DNA of 64,000 nt from Solanum dulcamara (Eukaryota > Streptophyta > Magnoliopsida > Solanales > Solanaceae). A model generated the notes under the pieces. The model made no database searches and was not told the origin of the DNA. It worked only from the letters and a program-made list of their open reading frames with translations. This document shows positions 47,560-60,740 of this stretch, piece after piece (position 1 is the stretch's first letter; every line of letters starts with the position of its first letter). A program made the position numbers and the translations under genes. The stretch spans positions 73,226,757 through 73,290,756 of the forward strand of contig NC_077238.1 of assembly GCF_947179165.1 (NCBI RefSeq), in the 5' to 3' direction.

Positions 47560-50060
47560 TGTCACGCCCCGGGAGGGTACCCTAGACGTAACCAGCACCG
47601 GAAGGCCATTTCTGACCTCCGAGCGAACCACCTGGTCCAGTCACTCATTCATTCATTCACATTCTGTTAGTGGAACTCAATTAATGAAATACTTTTCATA
47701 CTGTAAGGGCCGAAGGCTAAACATTTACAACCCCGCAAGAATAGTAATTTAAGACTCCTCAAGATAACAGTTCAATCCTCCCCACACTCTAGTCTACGAA
47801 GCCTCTATTCAAGTCTAAAAGGTGCCAATGACAAGCCCATGACTACCAACAATCTAAATAAAAGAAGAGACAACAAAACTGTACAAGAAGGCCCAATATC
47901 CTCCGGGAACTAGGAGGACTCACCGGCTGGCTGGAAGTGTATGTGGATCTTCAACGGAGCGCCGGTTGATGATCTTTAGTACCTATCTCTGCATCATAAA
48001 ACGATGCAGGCCAACTGGCGTCAGTACATGGAATGTACGAGTATGTAAAATGGCCGGATGAAACCACATTAAGAAAACATCAATATCAACTCAGGACCTC
48101 AACTCATACATGTATACATCGCAACTCACTCAATGTCCTAAGTCGAACAAGAATAATTTAGACAGGACTAACTCATAAGCCACTTATCTAAACTGACTCG
48201 GAGCACTAACAAGGCCTAAATGGGAGTTTCTCTTAACTGACAATCATCACTTATGAGCCGGTGATAGTACAACAATCTGACGTTGTTGCCACGTCTGTCC
48301 ATACCGTGCCAGGGTATGAACGCCTCTCTAATCATGAGTACCATCGATTAGTCAAGTCCTATCATTTCAGGACAATGCAAATGGGAAACATCCGACTTTA
48401 ACGGTTCGATCCCACGGGAAGCATTCGACTTTAATGGTTCCAATCCCTCGGGAAGCATCCGACTTTAACGGTTCCATCCCTACCTATGTTGGCGGCGTAG
48501 TTTCTGGGGTTCGAGTATGGACTATACTCTCACCCGCTTCGGTGCTCGATACTCCTCCCATGACTCTATGCTCATAAGACTCCTCAAATCATCTCAAACA
48601 AGCCCTCACGGCTAGTTTCATGTGGTACAATACCACCTCATCAACTTGGTTCTCATTTGCAATTCAATTGAGGCACAATGACAAGTCTCATTTAAGACCT
48701 TGTCCATTTGCCAATTCCTTCCTCATATCAACTCAATCAAGCTCCCTCTATATGAACATTTATGACATCTCCTCAAGATTTAGCATAACTCTATGACTTC
48801 AACTCAACCATTCAAATAGAATAACACATTTAAGGAAATGGACTTAAACAACATATTCACATGGCTAAAGAGGTCAACAAAACATAACCACAATTCATCT
48901 CCATCAATTCATACTAATCATGAAGGAATTTAAGGACTTCTTGGCTCAACAACATCAACACATATAGCATTATATAAATAGGAGACAAAGTTCATATAGA
49001 CATACACCATAACAAGAACTCTATTTTTCATGAATATCTAACCTCAAGCAAGAATAGGGCACATGGGTGAACTTAGCCCATGTTTTGGATAGCCTTACAT
49101 ACCTTGTTTGAAGACTTTGAAGAAACCTTGATGTTGGGTCTTCAATGGGGGACTCAAATCTTGAAGCTCTTGTACACTTTTTCTTGGAAATGGAGAAGAT
49201 GAAGAAGAGAGAGAGAGAAGCTCCTAGGGCTCTTTAGAGAGAGAGTGGGGGCTGCCAAATGGGTTCCCAAAAGACCAAGGGTTACATATATATAATTTGG
49301 GTAAGTTCCCAAATTGCCCCTCCTCAAAAGTTCTGAAAATAGGCTACAACGCCCTTGGCGCGATAGTGGCGCGTCGCTCCCTTACAGCGCCAAGTCCAAT
49401 CACGCCTAAAACCTGCACAACTTTTAGTGGCGCGTCGCGCCAGGGACCAAACTACTGAGGTATGTTTCTGGCGCGATAGTGGCGCGTCGCGCCCTTACAG
49501 CGCCAAGCCCATTGTTCTGAATTCTGGGGATTTGGCCTGAAAAACCCTGCACAACTTTTAGTGGCGCGTCGCGCTAGGGACCAAACTACTGAGGCATATT
49601 TCTGGTGCGATAGTGGCGCATCGCGCCCTTACAGCGCCAAGGCCATTTCCCCAGCAGTTGCAACTCAGGCCAAAAATGAAATTCCTGTCGTGCTAGTTCA
49701 TCTTAGGATCGTCATATCCTTTGACTCCAAACTCCAAAATTTACGTTCTTGGTGGCGTTAGAAAGAAGACTCGACGACCTTTAATTTGATAGGTCGTGGG
49801 CCACCCAGATTGACGCCTTTCAAAAGATAGGGTCGTTAAAAGTCGACCCTTACATGAACTCGTCCTAAACTTAGCCACAACGGATCTCTTGGATTTAGCT
49901 CGGTCCTAGGGGTCCTCAATGACCCCACGTCACCTCCAACGCTCCTAATTTCTCAGGGACTCATCTTAACTCAAGCACATACTTCGAAATAAGTACGATG
50001 GGCCCCACACGTATACAAAGAAGGCCCGAATCTTAGGGAAAAATTTTGAGGAGTGTTACA
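47560..50060 (-). repeat. Solo LTR inserted in the Gypsy 5' internal region
   Basis: 2501 bp. Plus strand starts TGTCACGCCCCGGG and ends GAGTGTTACA; perfect CATGT target duplication at 47555-47559 and 50061-50065. Minus orientation (TGTAACACTCC at 50060). Same family as copy D at 25094-27235. Confidence 0.92.
49355..49640. repeat. GC-rich palindromic repeats in the solo LTR
   Basis: Three units about 115-125 bp apart containing GCGCGATAGTGGCGCGTCGC and CCCTTACAGCGCCAAG. Each holds overlapping inverted GCGCG/CGCGC motifs. Confidence 0.85.
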
Positions 50061-50065
50061 CATGT

Positions 50066-51000
50066 ATCCGATTTTGAGTATGAGAATGTAGAGCATCGGG
50101 TTGAAGAAGTAGAGGAGTGATCGGTTATACCTTGAGTGTTTGGATTTCAGATTTTGGGTATCCATTTAGCCCCACTTTTCATACCTCCAAGATATGTGGC
50201 TTCACCTATTTTTCTGCTAGTGTTGCTATGTCTTCATCTGAGCAGAATAGTTTTGAGAGATTCATCAGATCTTTGCCTCCCAAGTTTGATGGTATAACTG
50301 GTGTGGAAGCTTTTGAATTTTTGATCTAGTGTTAGGACATGTTGTTCCATTTGGGTATTTTAAAGGCACATGGAGTGTGTTACACCTCTTACTAAAGTGT
50401 CCCCGAGAGGTTTATGCCATATAGTCTTCATGATCAGTATAGATATGAGCTTGCCGGATTAGAGTAGGGCTCCCTATTAGTTTTCTTCAATGAGTTGCCT
50501 CATTATGCTATGTCGAGTATACCTACTAGGTTTGAGCGGATCCACAAGTCAGTGAAGAGATTCAGTGGTTATCTCCAAGAGGCTACAACCTCTCTTGTGT
50601 TATTCGGGTGGTTCCTTTCAACGTATTACCGGTCATTCCAAAATAATTGAGAGTATCAGAGATGCTAAATAGGGCGGCGCCAAAAGGCTTCTTCTCCAAG
50701 GTCAGTTCAATAGTTATTCATCTAGAGGTAGAGATTATTTGGGTTCGAGCACCTAGGGATATCAAGGTAGATAGTGCATCCAACGATTCGGGGTACAGAT
50801 AATGTTGATGAATCTTCTGGTTATCCTTAGCGAGGTTTCGATCCTCGAGGATGTTTTATTGTGATGAATTTGAGCATGAGGCAAAGAATTGCCCCAAGTG
50901 TGATTCCTCTTCTATTCAGCCAAGGTAACATTTTGTCCATGATACACCAGTTTCAGCTGTTGAGATGATTCATAGGGTACCAAGGGTGGAGCTTATGGAG
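50066..51000 (+). pseudogene. Gypsy chromovirus gag remnant
   Basis: Frames read SSEQNSFERFIRSLPPKFDG (50230), SVPERFMPYSLHDQYRYELA (50400) and NELPHYAMSSIPTRFERIHK (50490), typical plant chromovirus gag. At 50872-50920 a zinc knuckle reads YCDEFEHEAKNCP; its first Cys is one frame away. Many stops. Confidence 0.85.
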
Positions 51001-51014
51001 CTCGAGACAGGTTC

Positions 51015-51581
51015 ATGGTGGTTCTTAGAGTAGTAGTGGTGATTGGAGACGATGCTAAGCTATATCAGGTAGATCTAGGTAGAGACCTCCGATGCAGTGA
51101 TCACATGTATCATCCCAGTTTGCCATTCCTCTGTTTCAGTATTATTGGATCCCGAGTCTACCTATTCTTATATGTCGATTTATTTTGCAACAGATATCGA
51201 TTATATGTGTGAGCCCCTTGCAGTACCTATTATTTCTCTACACCGGTAGGCGAGTGTTTAGTAGTGGATCGGATGTAACGGGGATGAATTGTGACATTTA
51301 CGGGTAAGAAGACTCGAGAAAACTTGATCTTATTAGATATGCTTGATTGTGATGTGATATTGTGTATGGATTGGTTGTCTCCCTATCATACGATTCTAGA
51401 TTGTTATTCTAAGATGGTGACCTTAGCTCTTCCTGGTTTTCCTTGGTTAGTATGGATAAGTAATCCGAATTCTTATTCAACGGGAGTGATATGTTATATT
51501 CATGTTGGCTGTATGTTGGAGAAATGTTGCTTATCTTATTTAGCCCATGTTCATGACATTACTAAGGATTCATCTCATTTG
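51015..51581 (+). pseudogene. Gypsy protease region remnant
   Basis: LILLDMLDCDVILCMDWLSP and LDCYSKMVTLALPGFPWLVW are the conserved segment downstream of the aspartic protease site in plant chromoviruses. It then reads AHVHDITKDSSHL, which continues after the inserted element at 56113 as ETMRVVRKF. Confidence 0.88.
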
Positions 51582-52054
51582 TGTTGTATTTGTTTGAATA
51601 AAAAAGAAAAAGGTTAAAATTGTGGGCATTTGGTTGGTTGAAGTCAAGAAAGAAGGCTAATGGTTTTCACACATTTTATCAAATATGGTGACATAAATAT
51701 ATTCATAATTACCAACTATGGATCTAAATTACCTATAAATAGGAATCTCCACTATGAACACATAACCACAAAAATCTAGAGAAATACATGTGAGATTTGG
51801 AGAATATTTTCTTGGAGATCTCTTGGGTGTAATATTTTAGGTATTTGGGTATGTGAGAAAAATATTATGTATTATATGGTTGTAATAATTTTCATATAGT
51901 GAATATTTTTCTGGGTGGTCCATAGTTTTTCTCCAATTGGAGAGTTTTCCACGTTAAATCTTTGTGTTGTTGTTCTCTTTAAAATTTTCTGTTATTTTCT
52001 GCTTGAAGGCGATCCGGAAGGGGTGGGAAAATAGTTGGTGCCTTTTTCCCAACA
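51582..52054 (+). repeat. Left LTR of the non-autonomous element
   Basis: 473 bp, TGTTGTATTTGTTTG...CCAACA; contains CTATAAATAGG near 51735, a TATA box. Followed by AGTGATGGTGTGGAA at the primer-site position, which I cannot match to a tRNA by eye. Confidence 0.9.
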
Positions 52055-53358
52055 AGTGATGGTGTGGAATAATTCTTTTAAAATTTTAGTATGCTTTGGG
52101 GTTGCAACTTTGACTGATCATCCACATCAGAAAAAAATTCTGAATTAGAATTATTGTTTTCAAGCAGAAGTTTCATTCTGGTGGAGTAGCAAGTGAAGTC
52201 AGATTCTGGTGGAGTTTGCTATTCTGGTGGAGTTGCTTTGGGATACTTATATATTTGGTAATAGTGAAAATAAGTACAATCTAAAGATGTTCTGTCTAAG
52301 AAAAGACTTGATACTTAAGTGTATCAATTGTGATACACCTCTCTTTCTTGGGAACTAATTTAGTAGGTACTTTTCATTTCTATTATTAATTTATTAGCAT
52401 ATGTTAAGCATGTGGGGACAAGATTTGAGAAGTTTGGTTAGAGAATGAGTTTTGGAGCTGGTTACGTGAGAAAATAAAGTCAAAGCTGATGAAAAATTAT
52501 CAATAATTATTGTCAAAATTTGGTAGCGTTAGTTACGAGATAAAGAAGTTCTGGTTCTTGAACTATGAAGGTTGTGATTTTTGACATTTATAATTGCAGT
52601 GGGGATGTAGCTTTGGGAGTTTTGTGGTTCTCTGTTAATGCAAGGAGGGATCAAAAGAGGTGGTCAAAGATTCAAGAGCGGCCAAATGGTAAAAATAAAA
52701 TTGAGAATTTAACTAGTGGAATTTTGAAATCATTGTAGACTAAAAATTTTGATCAACAGCTAGTAAAATTGGACAAGGTAGGATTGTAAGGAGCTATTCG
52801 TTAAAGGCTCTGATTGTACGCTGGGATAGGTATCCTTATGATATGTTCTCCAAGATTGTCATGATAAAGGATGGAATAATTCTAACGTGTCCACAATTCA
52901 CACATAGGTATTGGTTGATTGGTGATAACAAGGTGTGTGGTGAAAATAATGTTGATGGCTAATGAACTATCAAAAAATCAACAAGAAGGTTGTACCATAA
53001 GTTATTAGCAAGTTTTTCGACATGAGCACAAATTGAAATTCTCAAAATTGTGAAGTGATTTTAAGTGAAAATTCTTGGATTGGTTTTTCAATCTGAGTGG
53101 ATGTACTCTTTATGGTGGGGGCACAATAATTCTTGATATTTGAATAATGATTGTCGGTAGCAGAAAATGTGAAGATTGTAGCTGCGCATGGTTGGTCGAG
53201 TTTAGAATCAAGTTAAAATTGACTCTGTTATGTGTAGCTGGACAACTGTAAAAGCCAACAAGTTATACTTTTCTTCTTTTTCAAAGGTGGAGATTTGTTG
53301 TATTTGTGTAAATAAAGAAGAAAAATGTCAAAATTATGGGTATTTGTTTGATGGAAGT

Positions 53359-55692
53359 TGTGACGACCCAAGCATAGGGCCTAGACGTGACATGGCGAAT
53401 GAGGAACCCAAAAGTACCTCAAACAAGTCTCTTAGCATTCTTTTAGCCTTTCATAGGTAATGAAAATAAATAAACATACAGAAATCATAATAGTAAATCT
53501 TCAACTTACATATGTCCAACAATACCTCTAACTTTTAGATTTAACGGGGCTAAGACAAGTCACTATCTTACTCTCAATCTTAATAGAAAGAAAGGCCATA
53601 ATAAGTGTCTAAAGATCTCAATATATCATAAGCTATAAAAATAAATGAGTATTGTTTCTGGAATATGGAAACTCATCAAAAGTAGTCTTCAAACAAAATC
53701 TCAACTAACCACGTGGAGGAGAACGAGGAGGAGCACCGATCCTTACATGGTGATATCATGTAGGCAAAAGAGTATGCGTTAATACTTTGAATGCACTAAG
53801 TATGTAAGCATGCATGAACATTGAGGAAACATTAAAACATTTATGTAATATGAAACATAATGCAATGCATGCATAATCAATTATATAGATATCCTTTAAA
53901 ATATTCATTTTGTGGCAAAATGACCATAACCGACATTTAAGACCATGTGAGTTATTACATGGAATCCAACATAACACCCTACGTTGGCCGGGGAGACTAC
54001 TTGCCGGGTAGAACTCCGTCAACTTCATTCATTTCTTTAACTTTAACTTTAAGGGCTATTTGTAGATCCATTAGCCTAAGCCTACAAGGGCTCCTATGTT
54101 GGCACATAGTTAATGAGACAAAGTGTTGCTACTAGGATTCTCTTACCGAATCCCACCTCAATGACTCATTTGGTGTTAAGTCAATTCTACGGAATAGTTT
54201 AATACTTCAAAATAGTTATAGCATATAGCTTGAGAATTCAAAACATCATATTCGGTAGAATAACTCATTAAAACCTTTGGTAATTCAAATATGCAAGAAT
54301 TATCCTTATTTCATAAAGAATCCATCATTCATATTATTTCATCATTCTTTCATTTTATAAGACTTCCTTTTGATCATATATATTTCTTTCATAAATATTC
54401 CTTTGGAGTCAAAGCTTTCAAGTCAAACTTTATTGAAAACATAGTAAAAATAGGTGGGTTCAAATCACTTCAACTTTCAAACATGAATGTAAATAAAATT
54501 ATACATAAATACTTTGAAATCTATCAATTAAAAATCATGCTTTAAACAACCAACATGAAATTCAAGAACCTTTAAAGAGTTAAATAGAGAAAATACTTGC
54601 AAACCATCAATTCATACATATGAAATTATTTTGCATCAAAATAGATCAATAATCATTAGTTTAACAATAATTTATTCTATTAAGTAGAAATAAGAATTTA
54701 CCCATAAGAAAATCTTAATTGAAATCAAGAGATTTAGTTGAAAGAGTTTTGAACTACATGGGTGGACGAATCCATGGATAAACACCCACATAACTTGGAG
54801 TAAAGCTTAAAAAAATAAAAATAATTTATTATATAGTCAAAATACTTTAGGCATGCAAGTGGAAGGAATACTCTCATTGAAGCCTTACATACCTGGAATC
54901 TGAAGTATTACTCAGAATCGAAGGACTTAATGAATACTCTTGAATCCTAGCTTTTTTTCCTCGTTGGAGTGTTTTGTGTACTACTCGGAGTATATGAATC
55001 ACCGGAATAGTATTTCTATACTACTTAGAACTAAAACTATATTTTGAGATTGAGTAAATAAGTGTATAGAGAGAAGAGTTGCTTGAGAAAGCTTGATAAA
55101 CTAAATGATGAAATAAGATGGATATTTATAGGTGTGAAGAGGGACCTAACAATAATTAAAATAATTATAAAGAAAAATTTAAAAATTTAATGGAAGATTA
55201 TGATGGCATGGGTAATGTCAAATGGAGGACTATTGATGTCATGGGTGATGTCAAATGGATCTAGATCTTTCCACGGTTGGTGAGATAAACCTTCTTTTAA
55301 CAAAATACCCTTTTTTGAAGCTGCATTTGAATAATATAACTTCTTCATTAGGATTTGGTGCATATGAATTGTTTCTCTAGAGGTCTAATTTCATATAGTT
55401 TAAGAATCAACCAATTTGGAGCATCCTACAGTGAGATGTGATTTTTCTTCTACAAATACTCTATTTCATCACAGCACCATGTCTTGCAATAATTAATTTA
55501 TTTGATCTACTTAACCTCTAAAACTTAAAATATGGTCTCACAAAAGTTGTAGGTAATGATGTTGGAGTTATTTAAAAATTTTAATCTCCTAATTTGGACC
55601 ATCCTATGAAAGGTTATTCCCAAAATACAGAAACTGTATCATTTTTATGGAGAATTGGAACATCATATACAATATTTTTAGGGGGTATTACA
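53359..55692 (-). repeat. Solo LTR inserted in the right LTR of the non-autonomous element
   Basis: 2334 bp, plus strand TGTGACGACCC...GGTATTACA with perfect GAAGT target duplication (53354-53358 and 55693-55697). Minus orientation. Same family as 4521-6691. The youngest layer of this nest by position. Confidence 0.93.
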
Positions 55693-56112
55693 GAAGTCAA
55701 GATAGAAGGCTAATGGTTTTTACATGTTTTATCAAATATTATGGCATAAATTTATTCATAATCACCAACCATGACTCTAAATTTCCTATAAATAGGCATC
55801 TCCACCATGAACACATAATAACAAAAATCTAGAGAAATACATATGAGATTTAGAGAATTTTCTCTTGGGGATCTTTTGGGTGTAGTATTTTAGATATTTG
55901 GGTGTGTGAGAAAAATATTGTGTATTATATGGTTGTAATAATTTTTATATAGTGAATATTTTTCTGAGTGCTCCATGGTTTTTCTCCAATTGGAGAGTTT
56001 TCCATGTTAAATCTTTATCTTGTTATTATCTTTAAATTTCTCTATTATTGTCTTCTTGAAGGCGGTCCGAAAGGGGTGGAAAAATAGTTGGTGCCTTTTT
56101 TCCAACACTTTG

Positions 56113-58749
56113 GAGACCATGAGAGTGGTGAGAAAGTTCATGAGTGTAATTCCTACATACTTGCTTGGTGTTCCTCCGGACCGTGATGTTGACTTTGTGA
56201 TTGAAGGGAGATGGACACTAAGCCCATTTCAATTCTTTCTTATTGGATGGATCTGACCGAGTTGAAGTAATTGAAGGAATAATTTAAATATTTATTGAAG
56301 AAAGGGTTTATTCTTCCTGGTGTTTTATCGTGGGGTGCACCGGTATTGTTGTGAAAAAGAAGAGTGGTACTATGAGGATGTGTATTGACTATCGACAATC
56401 GAACAAAGTTACAATCAAGAGAAAGTATCTTCTTTCTCTCATGGATAATCTATTTGATCAACTCTAAAATGCGTCGGTGCTTTCTAAGATTGACTTAAGG
56501 GTCGTGTTTATAGATTGAGAGAGTAGAAGTTAAATGTATAGTTCTCCAGGTGTGAGTTTTGGCTTGAGTCTGTGGTTTTCTTGAGTCATGTGGTGACCAA
56601 GGATGGTATTATGGTAGATCCAGCCAAGGTTGCAGCAGTTCATGATTGGGTTAGAACTACCTTGGTAATCGAGATTTAGAGTTTTATTGGGTTAGCGGGC
56701 TAGTATCATTGATTTTTTCAGAGTTCTCCCAATCGCAGATCCAATGAACAAGTTGACTCAGAAGACTGTAATATTTCAGTAGATCGATGAGTGTGAGGTG
56801 AACTTTTAAAATCTCAAGGTGTTATTGACTTTGGCACCTACTCTAGAAATACCCGAGAAGGGGATGGCATTTATTGTATTCAGTGATGCATCGAGTGTTG
56901 TTTTGGGTAGTCTGTTGATGCAAAAGAGGGGAAGTTATTGCCCATGCTTCTCAACGGTTGAAGGTACATGATAAGGACTACCCTACTCATTATTTGGAGT
57001 TAGCGAGCGGTGGTATTTGTTTTGACGAATTCTAACATTAGGCAATGTAGGTGATTGGAGCTATTGAAATACTATGATATCACACTCTTTATTATTCGGG
57101 CAAGGCTAAGGTGGTGGCGGATGCTTGGTGTCGGAAAGCACCTAGTATGAGTAGCTTAACCTTTCTTAAGGCAGAAGAGAGACCTTTGGCATTCAAGGTT
57201 CATCCATGGGCGAGGTAGTTGTTTTGACTTGATATTTTGACACCTCACAGTATTTTGGCCTTCATTCAGGCTAAGTCTACTTTAATGGATTAGGTTCGTG
57301 TCCACTAATTTGATGATGAAAAGTTGAGAAAGATTCGAGACAGTATTGAAAGGTGAGGCTAAGTCGGCTTCTTTTGATCCTAGATAGTTTTAAAGATCAG
57401 TGGTCTTATTTATATGCTTAGGGTGGGTGATTGGGTGCATATGATATTAAAGAAGGCTCATTGTTTGAAGTATTATATCCATCAGGGAGCGGCAAAGATG
57501 TTTCATGACTTGAAACAACATTATTGGTGATGTGGTATAAAGATGGATATTGTGGAGTTTATGGATAAGTGTTTGAATTGTCAATATGTGGATTATGTGC
57601 ATCATAAATCGGGTGGTTCTAGGCAAAGGATGCCCATTCCCGAGTGGGAGTGGAAGTGCATTACCATGGACTTTATGATGGGGTTACCCTTGACTTTGGG
57701 TAAGCATGATCTAGTTTAGGTAATCGTGGATCGGTTGACCAAATTAGCTCATGTTATTTCAGTGAAGACTAGCTAAAATGTAGAGCAGTTGGCTAGGATC
57801 TACATCCGTGAGATAGTTTGGTTGCACGGAGTACCCATTTCTATTGTGTCTAAGAGAGATACGCTGATTACCTCTCATTTCTGGAGTTTTATGGAGGAGT
57901 AGATAGGTACCAAGCTTGAGTTAAGCATTACTTTTCATCCTCATATCAATGGTCAGCTGGAGCAGACTAATCATGTACTTGGCGACATGCTCTGAGCTTA
58001 TGTCATGGACTTTGGTTGTCATTAGGATTAATCTCTACCTCTTGCAAAGTTTGCATATAATAATAGTTACTATTCCAGCATTCAAATAGTGCCATTAGAG
58101 GCCTGGTGTGGATCTTCTGTGGGCTGGGTTGATTCTTTTAGGACTTGGCCTTGTGATACCTATTTGTTAAGAGATGCCATGGATAGGGTGAAATTGATTC
58201 AACAGTTCCTTATGACTGTCTAGAGTAGGCTAGAGATTTATACGGATAGGTGTATTCGTGATACGCCATTTTCTATTTATGAGTGAGTGGTGCTCAAAGC
58301 ATCACCCATTAATGGTGTGATTAGGTTTGGGAAGAAAAGAAAGCTCAGTCTGAGGTTATTGACCCTTTTGAGGTTATAGAGAAGTATAGGGAGGTATCCT
58401 ATAGATTGGTTTTGCCTCTAAATCCTTTAGCTGTTCATCCTATGTTCTATGTATCGATGCTTAAACGGTACCAGCATGATGATTCTCAAATGATTCAGTG
58501 AGACTCTGTTGTTTTGGATCAGGACTTCTCATTTGAGGATGCATTTGTTGCTATCTTGGATAGACAGACTAGACAGTTGAAATCAAATCATATTTTCAGT
58601 GAAGGTGCAGTAGAGGCAACGGCCTATAGAGAAAGCTACATGGGAGGTGGAGTTCGACATGCATCGTAGATACCCTTAGCTTTTCGCTCGTACAGGTACT
58701 TTACTTTACTTTTCATTCGAGGACGAACCTGTGTTTTAGTGGTAGATAA
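56113..58749 (+). pseudogene. Gypsy pol remnant: RT, RNase H, integrase
   Basis: Starts ETMRVVRKF and PPDRDVDFVIEG (RT N-terminal part), then [20 protein letters not shown] and SKIDLR near 56510. The text jumps to [20 protein letters not shown] near 56570, so the RT core with the catalytic YxDD is deleted. RNase H reads FSDASSVVLGSLLMQKRG near 56880. Integrase reads KMDIVEFMDKCLNCQ, EWKCITMDFMMGLPLTLGKH, VIVDRLTKLAHVI and LHGVPISIVSKRD. The C-terminus reads RQTRQLKSNHIFS. Numerous stops. Confidence 0.88.
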
Positions 58750-58905
58750 TGTAATAACTTTGAGGGTTATTTTGGGAAATTAATGAGAAATTACCATTTT
58801 ACCCCTTTTATTAGTGTCCCCGAGTGTTATTTGACCAGTTTGTGCAGTTGATTTTGTTAAGTTCTTAAAAGGTTGTGATTTGAGTGAGTTTTTTGAGTTT
58901 TAGAG
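58750..58905 (+). repeat. 3' LTR of the Gypsy chromovirus, truncated by a LINE
   Basis: Begins TGTAATAACTTTGAGGG after the usual TTCGAGGACGAACC/GTGGTAGATAA context. About 156 bp match the 5' LTR, then LINE poly(T) starts. The divergence from the 5' LTR in this short stretch indicates an old insertion. Confidence 0.8.
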
Positions 58906-60740
58906 ATTTTTATTTTATTTTATTTTATTTTTTGCTTAAATTTTTTTTATTTTTTTTAATCAAAATTTTCATTATTATATATAAAAGTAATAGTACAAGT
59001 ACAAGGAGGGGAACATGAGAGCCTTACCTCCAAATCTAAAGTAGGTGGGTAAGCCAGTTAACCTGTTAAGGTCGGCTAACTTATGCCTGATACAAAAGGT
59101 GCTATCTAGGTACTAGTAAAGCGGTAAACCTATGAGAGGACTCCTCTCAGTACATTGTGACTAAGGAAAGCGTAACTGAGTGAGAAAGCATGGTGCTGCT
59201 AGTTTGGATATGTAGAAAGTATACCTCAATGATAAAACTTAAGTCAATTAACTTTTTAAGGGTCGCTCGACTAACATTTTGAGGTATCCGTTCTAGCTGC
59301 AACTTCTTGGGATCTGTAGGTGCTGGTTCTAGAATCCAAGATCAACTGTAAATCCAATACAAGGCTCAAGGTAACAGGACACATGTACCAAGAGACACAC
59401 AACAGTGAACAAAAATAGAAAACTAGTTTTATTTTTTGATGGTTGTTGTGTGTGGCTCCAAGTATTGGATGTTGTGTTGCTGGTCTGAATTCTTGGTGTT
59501 GTTGCATCATGCATTTGAGTGACTGCATCTAACCTGCACAAATTAAACAAACAAGAAGATGGTTCTAATTGTTGGTTCAAGTGTTACAGCTTTACATGTT
59601 CCTTGTATATCCAAGACAAGTTTCAAATAGAGGGGTGCATCCACATAATGATCCTGGTTATATCAGCTAAGGAGGATAAAAGGAGAGGAAATATATTGAG
59701 CTATAGCAATCAGCAGCATTGGAGTTGTTGTTGAGGAGAATTGGAACTGAATTGTTGAATTCTGTAACTTGAAGGTGCTGCAGCTCTGAATTGAGCAGCT
59801 GCTTGGAAGATCAATTGATGGTGCCTTGCACATTGGAGGGTTCCAGTACTGCTGTGGTTGTTCTACCTAGCCAGTAAGGGAGCTTTTCATGTGCCTGCAC
59901 TCAAACAAGTAAACCAATAAGGGTCTCCAAGTAGCTTGGCTGGAATAGGGCTGCTGAATGTGCCTTGCACTTTGCATGGTTCCCTTGCTGCTAAGGTTGA
60001 TTCTCATATACCTGCACACCTACAAATAAACAAACAAGGAGCTCCAAGTAGCTTGGATGCAGGGGGGCTATTGTAGGTGTTGAAGGAAGGTATCTGGCAT
60101 GCATGGAGGGATGGTGAGAGTTGGTGAGGCCCCTGCATGTATGGCTGTTGTCTCCCTTTGTTTGAAGCTTTGTAGACCTGCACAAACAAGTAGGCAAAGA
60201 ACCAAACAAGTGTGGGAGTTGTAAAGGCTGCTGCAAACCTATAGACAACTTCTTGTTGTCTCTAAAGAAGAAGTGATCAGCTCCTTTGATGATATCTTAT
60301 GTGCCTGCACATAACAATTAAAAGAACAAGGAGCTCCAACAAGCTTAAGGTGCAAAAGCGTTGTTGCAGGTGTTGCAGGAAAGACATTTGCATGGATGGA
60401 AGGCTGGTGTTGGTGAGGTCCTAGCATGCCAGGCTGCTTTCTCCATATTGTTGCCTTCTATTTGTGAAGGTGCTGTGAAGAGCTCCCCAGTTGTTGTTGC
60501 ACCTACACAAAAACAATCAAACAAAGACAAGCAACCAAACAAATACAAAAACCAGGAGGGGCTTCCAATTCTGCATAATCCTTTTATAGCAATCTTGGTG
60601 AAGCTATTTGATTTGGTGGTTGTATCTATGATGTCCTCTATGTAGTTGGTGTTAATACATGTTGATGTATAACTCCAGCAACCTGCAACTACACAACAAA
60701 CAAACCTACCAAACCAATACAATCTGTGGCTAATGTAGAG

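Larger units (their letters stand above)
51582..56107 (+). mobile_element. Non-autonomous LTR retrotransposon with 473-bp LTRs
   Basis: LTRs at 51582-52054 and 53296-56107. The right one contains a 2334-bp solo LTR plus its 5-bp duplication; without these it is exactly 473 bp, the same as the left. Both start TGTTGTATTTGT and end CCAACA. Target duplication ATTTG (51577-51581) and CTTTG (56108-56112), one mismatch. The 1241-bp internal region has no coding frame, and AAAGGTGGAGATT precedes the right LTR as a polypurine tract. Confidence 0.9.
44663..58905 (+). mobile_element. Ty3/Gypsy chromovirus carrying nested insertions
   Basis: Outer element with a 2633-bp 5' LTR, a degenerate primer site, gag-pol debris and the first about 156 bp of the 3' LTR before a LINE cuts it. 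Three younger elements sit inside: a solo LTR (47560-50060), a non-autonomous LTR retrotransposon (51582-56107) and a solo LTR within that (53359-55692). Removing them leaves about 5 kb of internal sequence in the order gag, protease, RT, RNase H, integrase. The integrase C-terminus (RQTRQLKSNHIFS) resembles that of Del/Tekay-type chromoviruses. Confidence 0.85.

Noticed and set aside
59991..60722. Several overlapping minus-strand frames (60-125 codons)
   Set aside because: They are translations of the diverged 300-bp repeat units in different frames; no evidence of selection.
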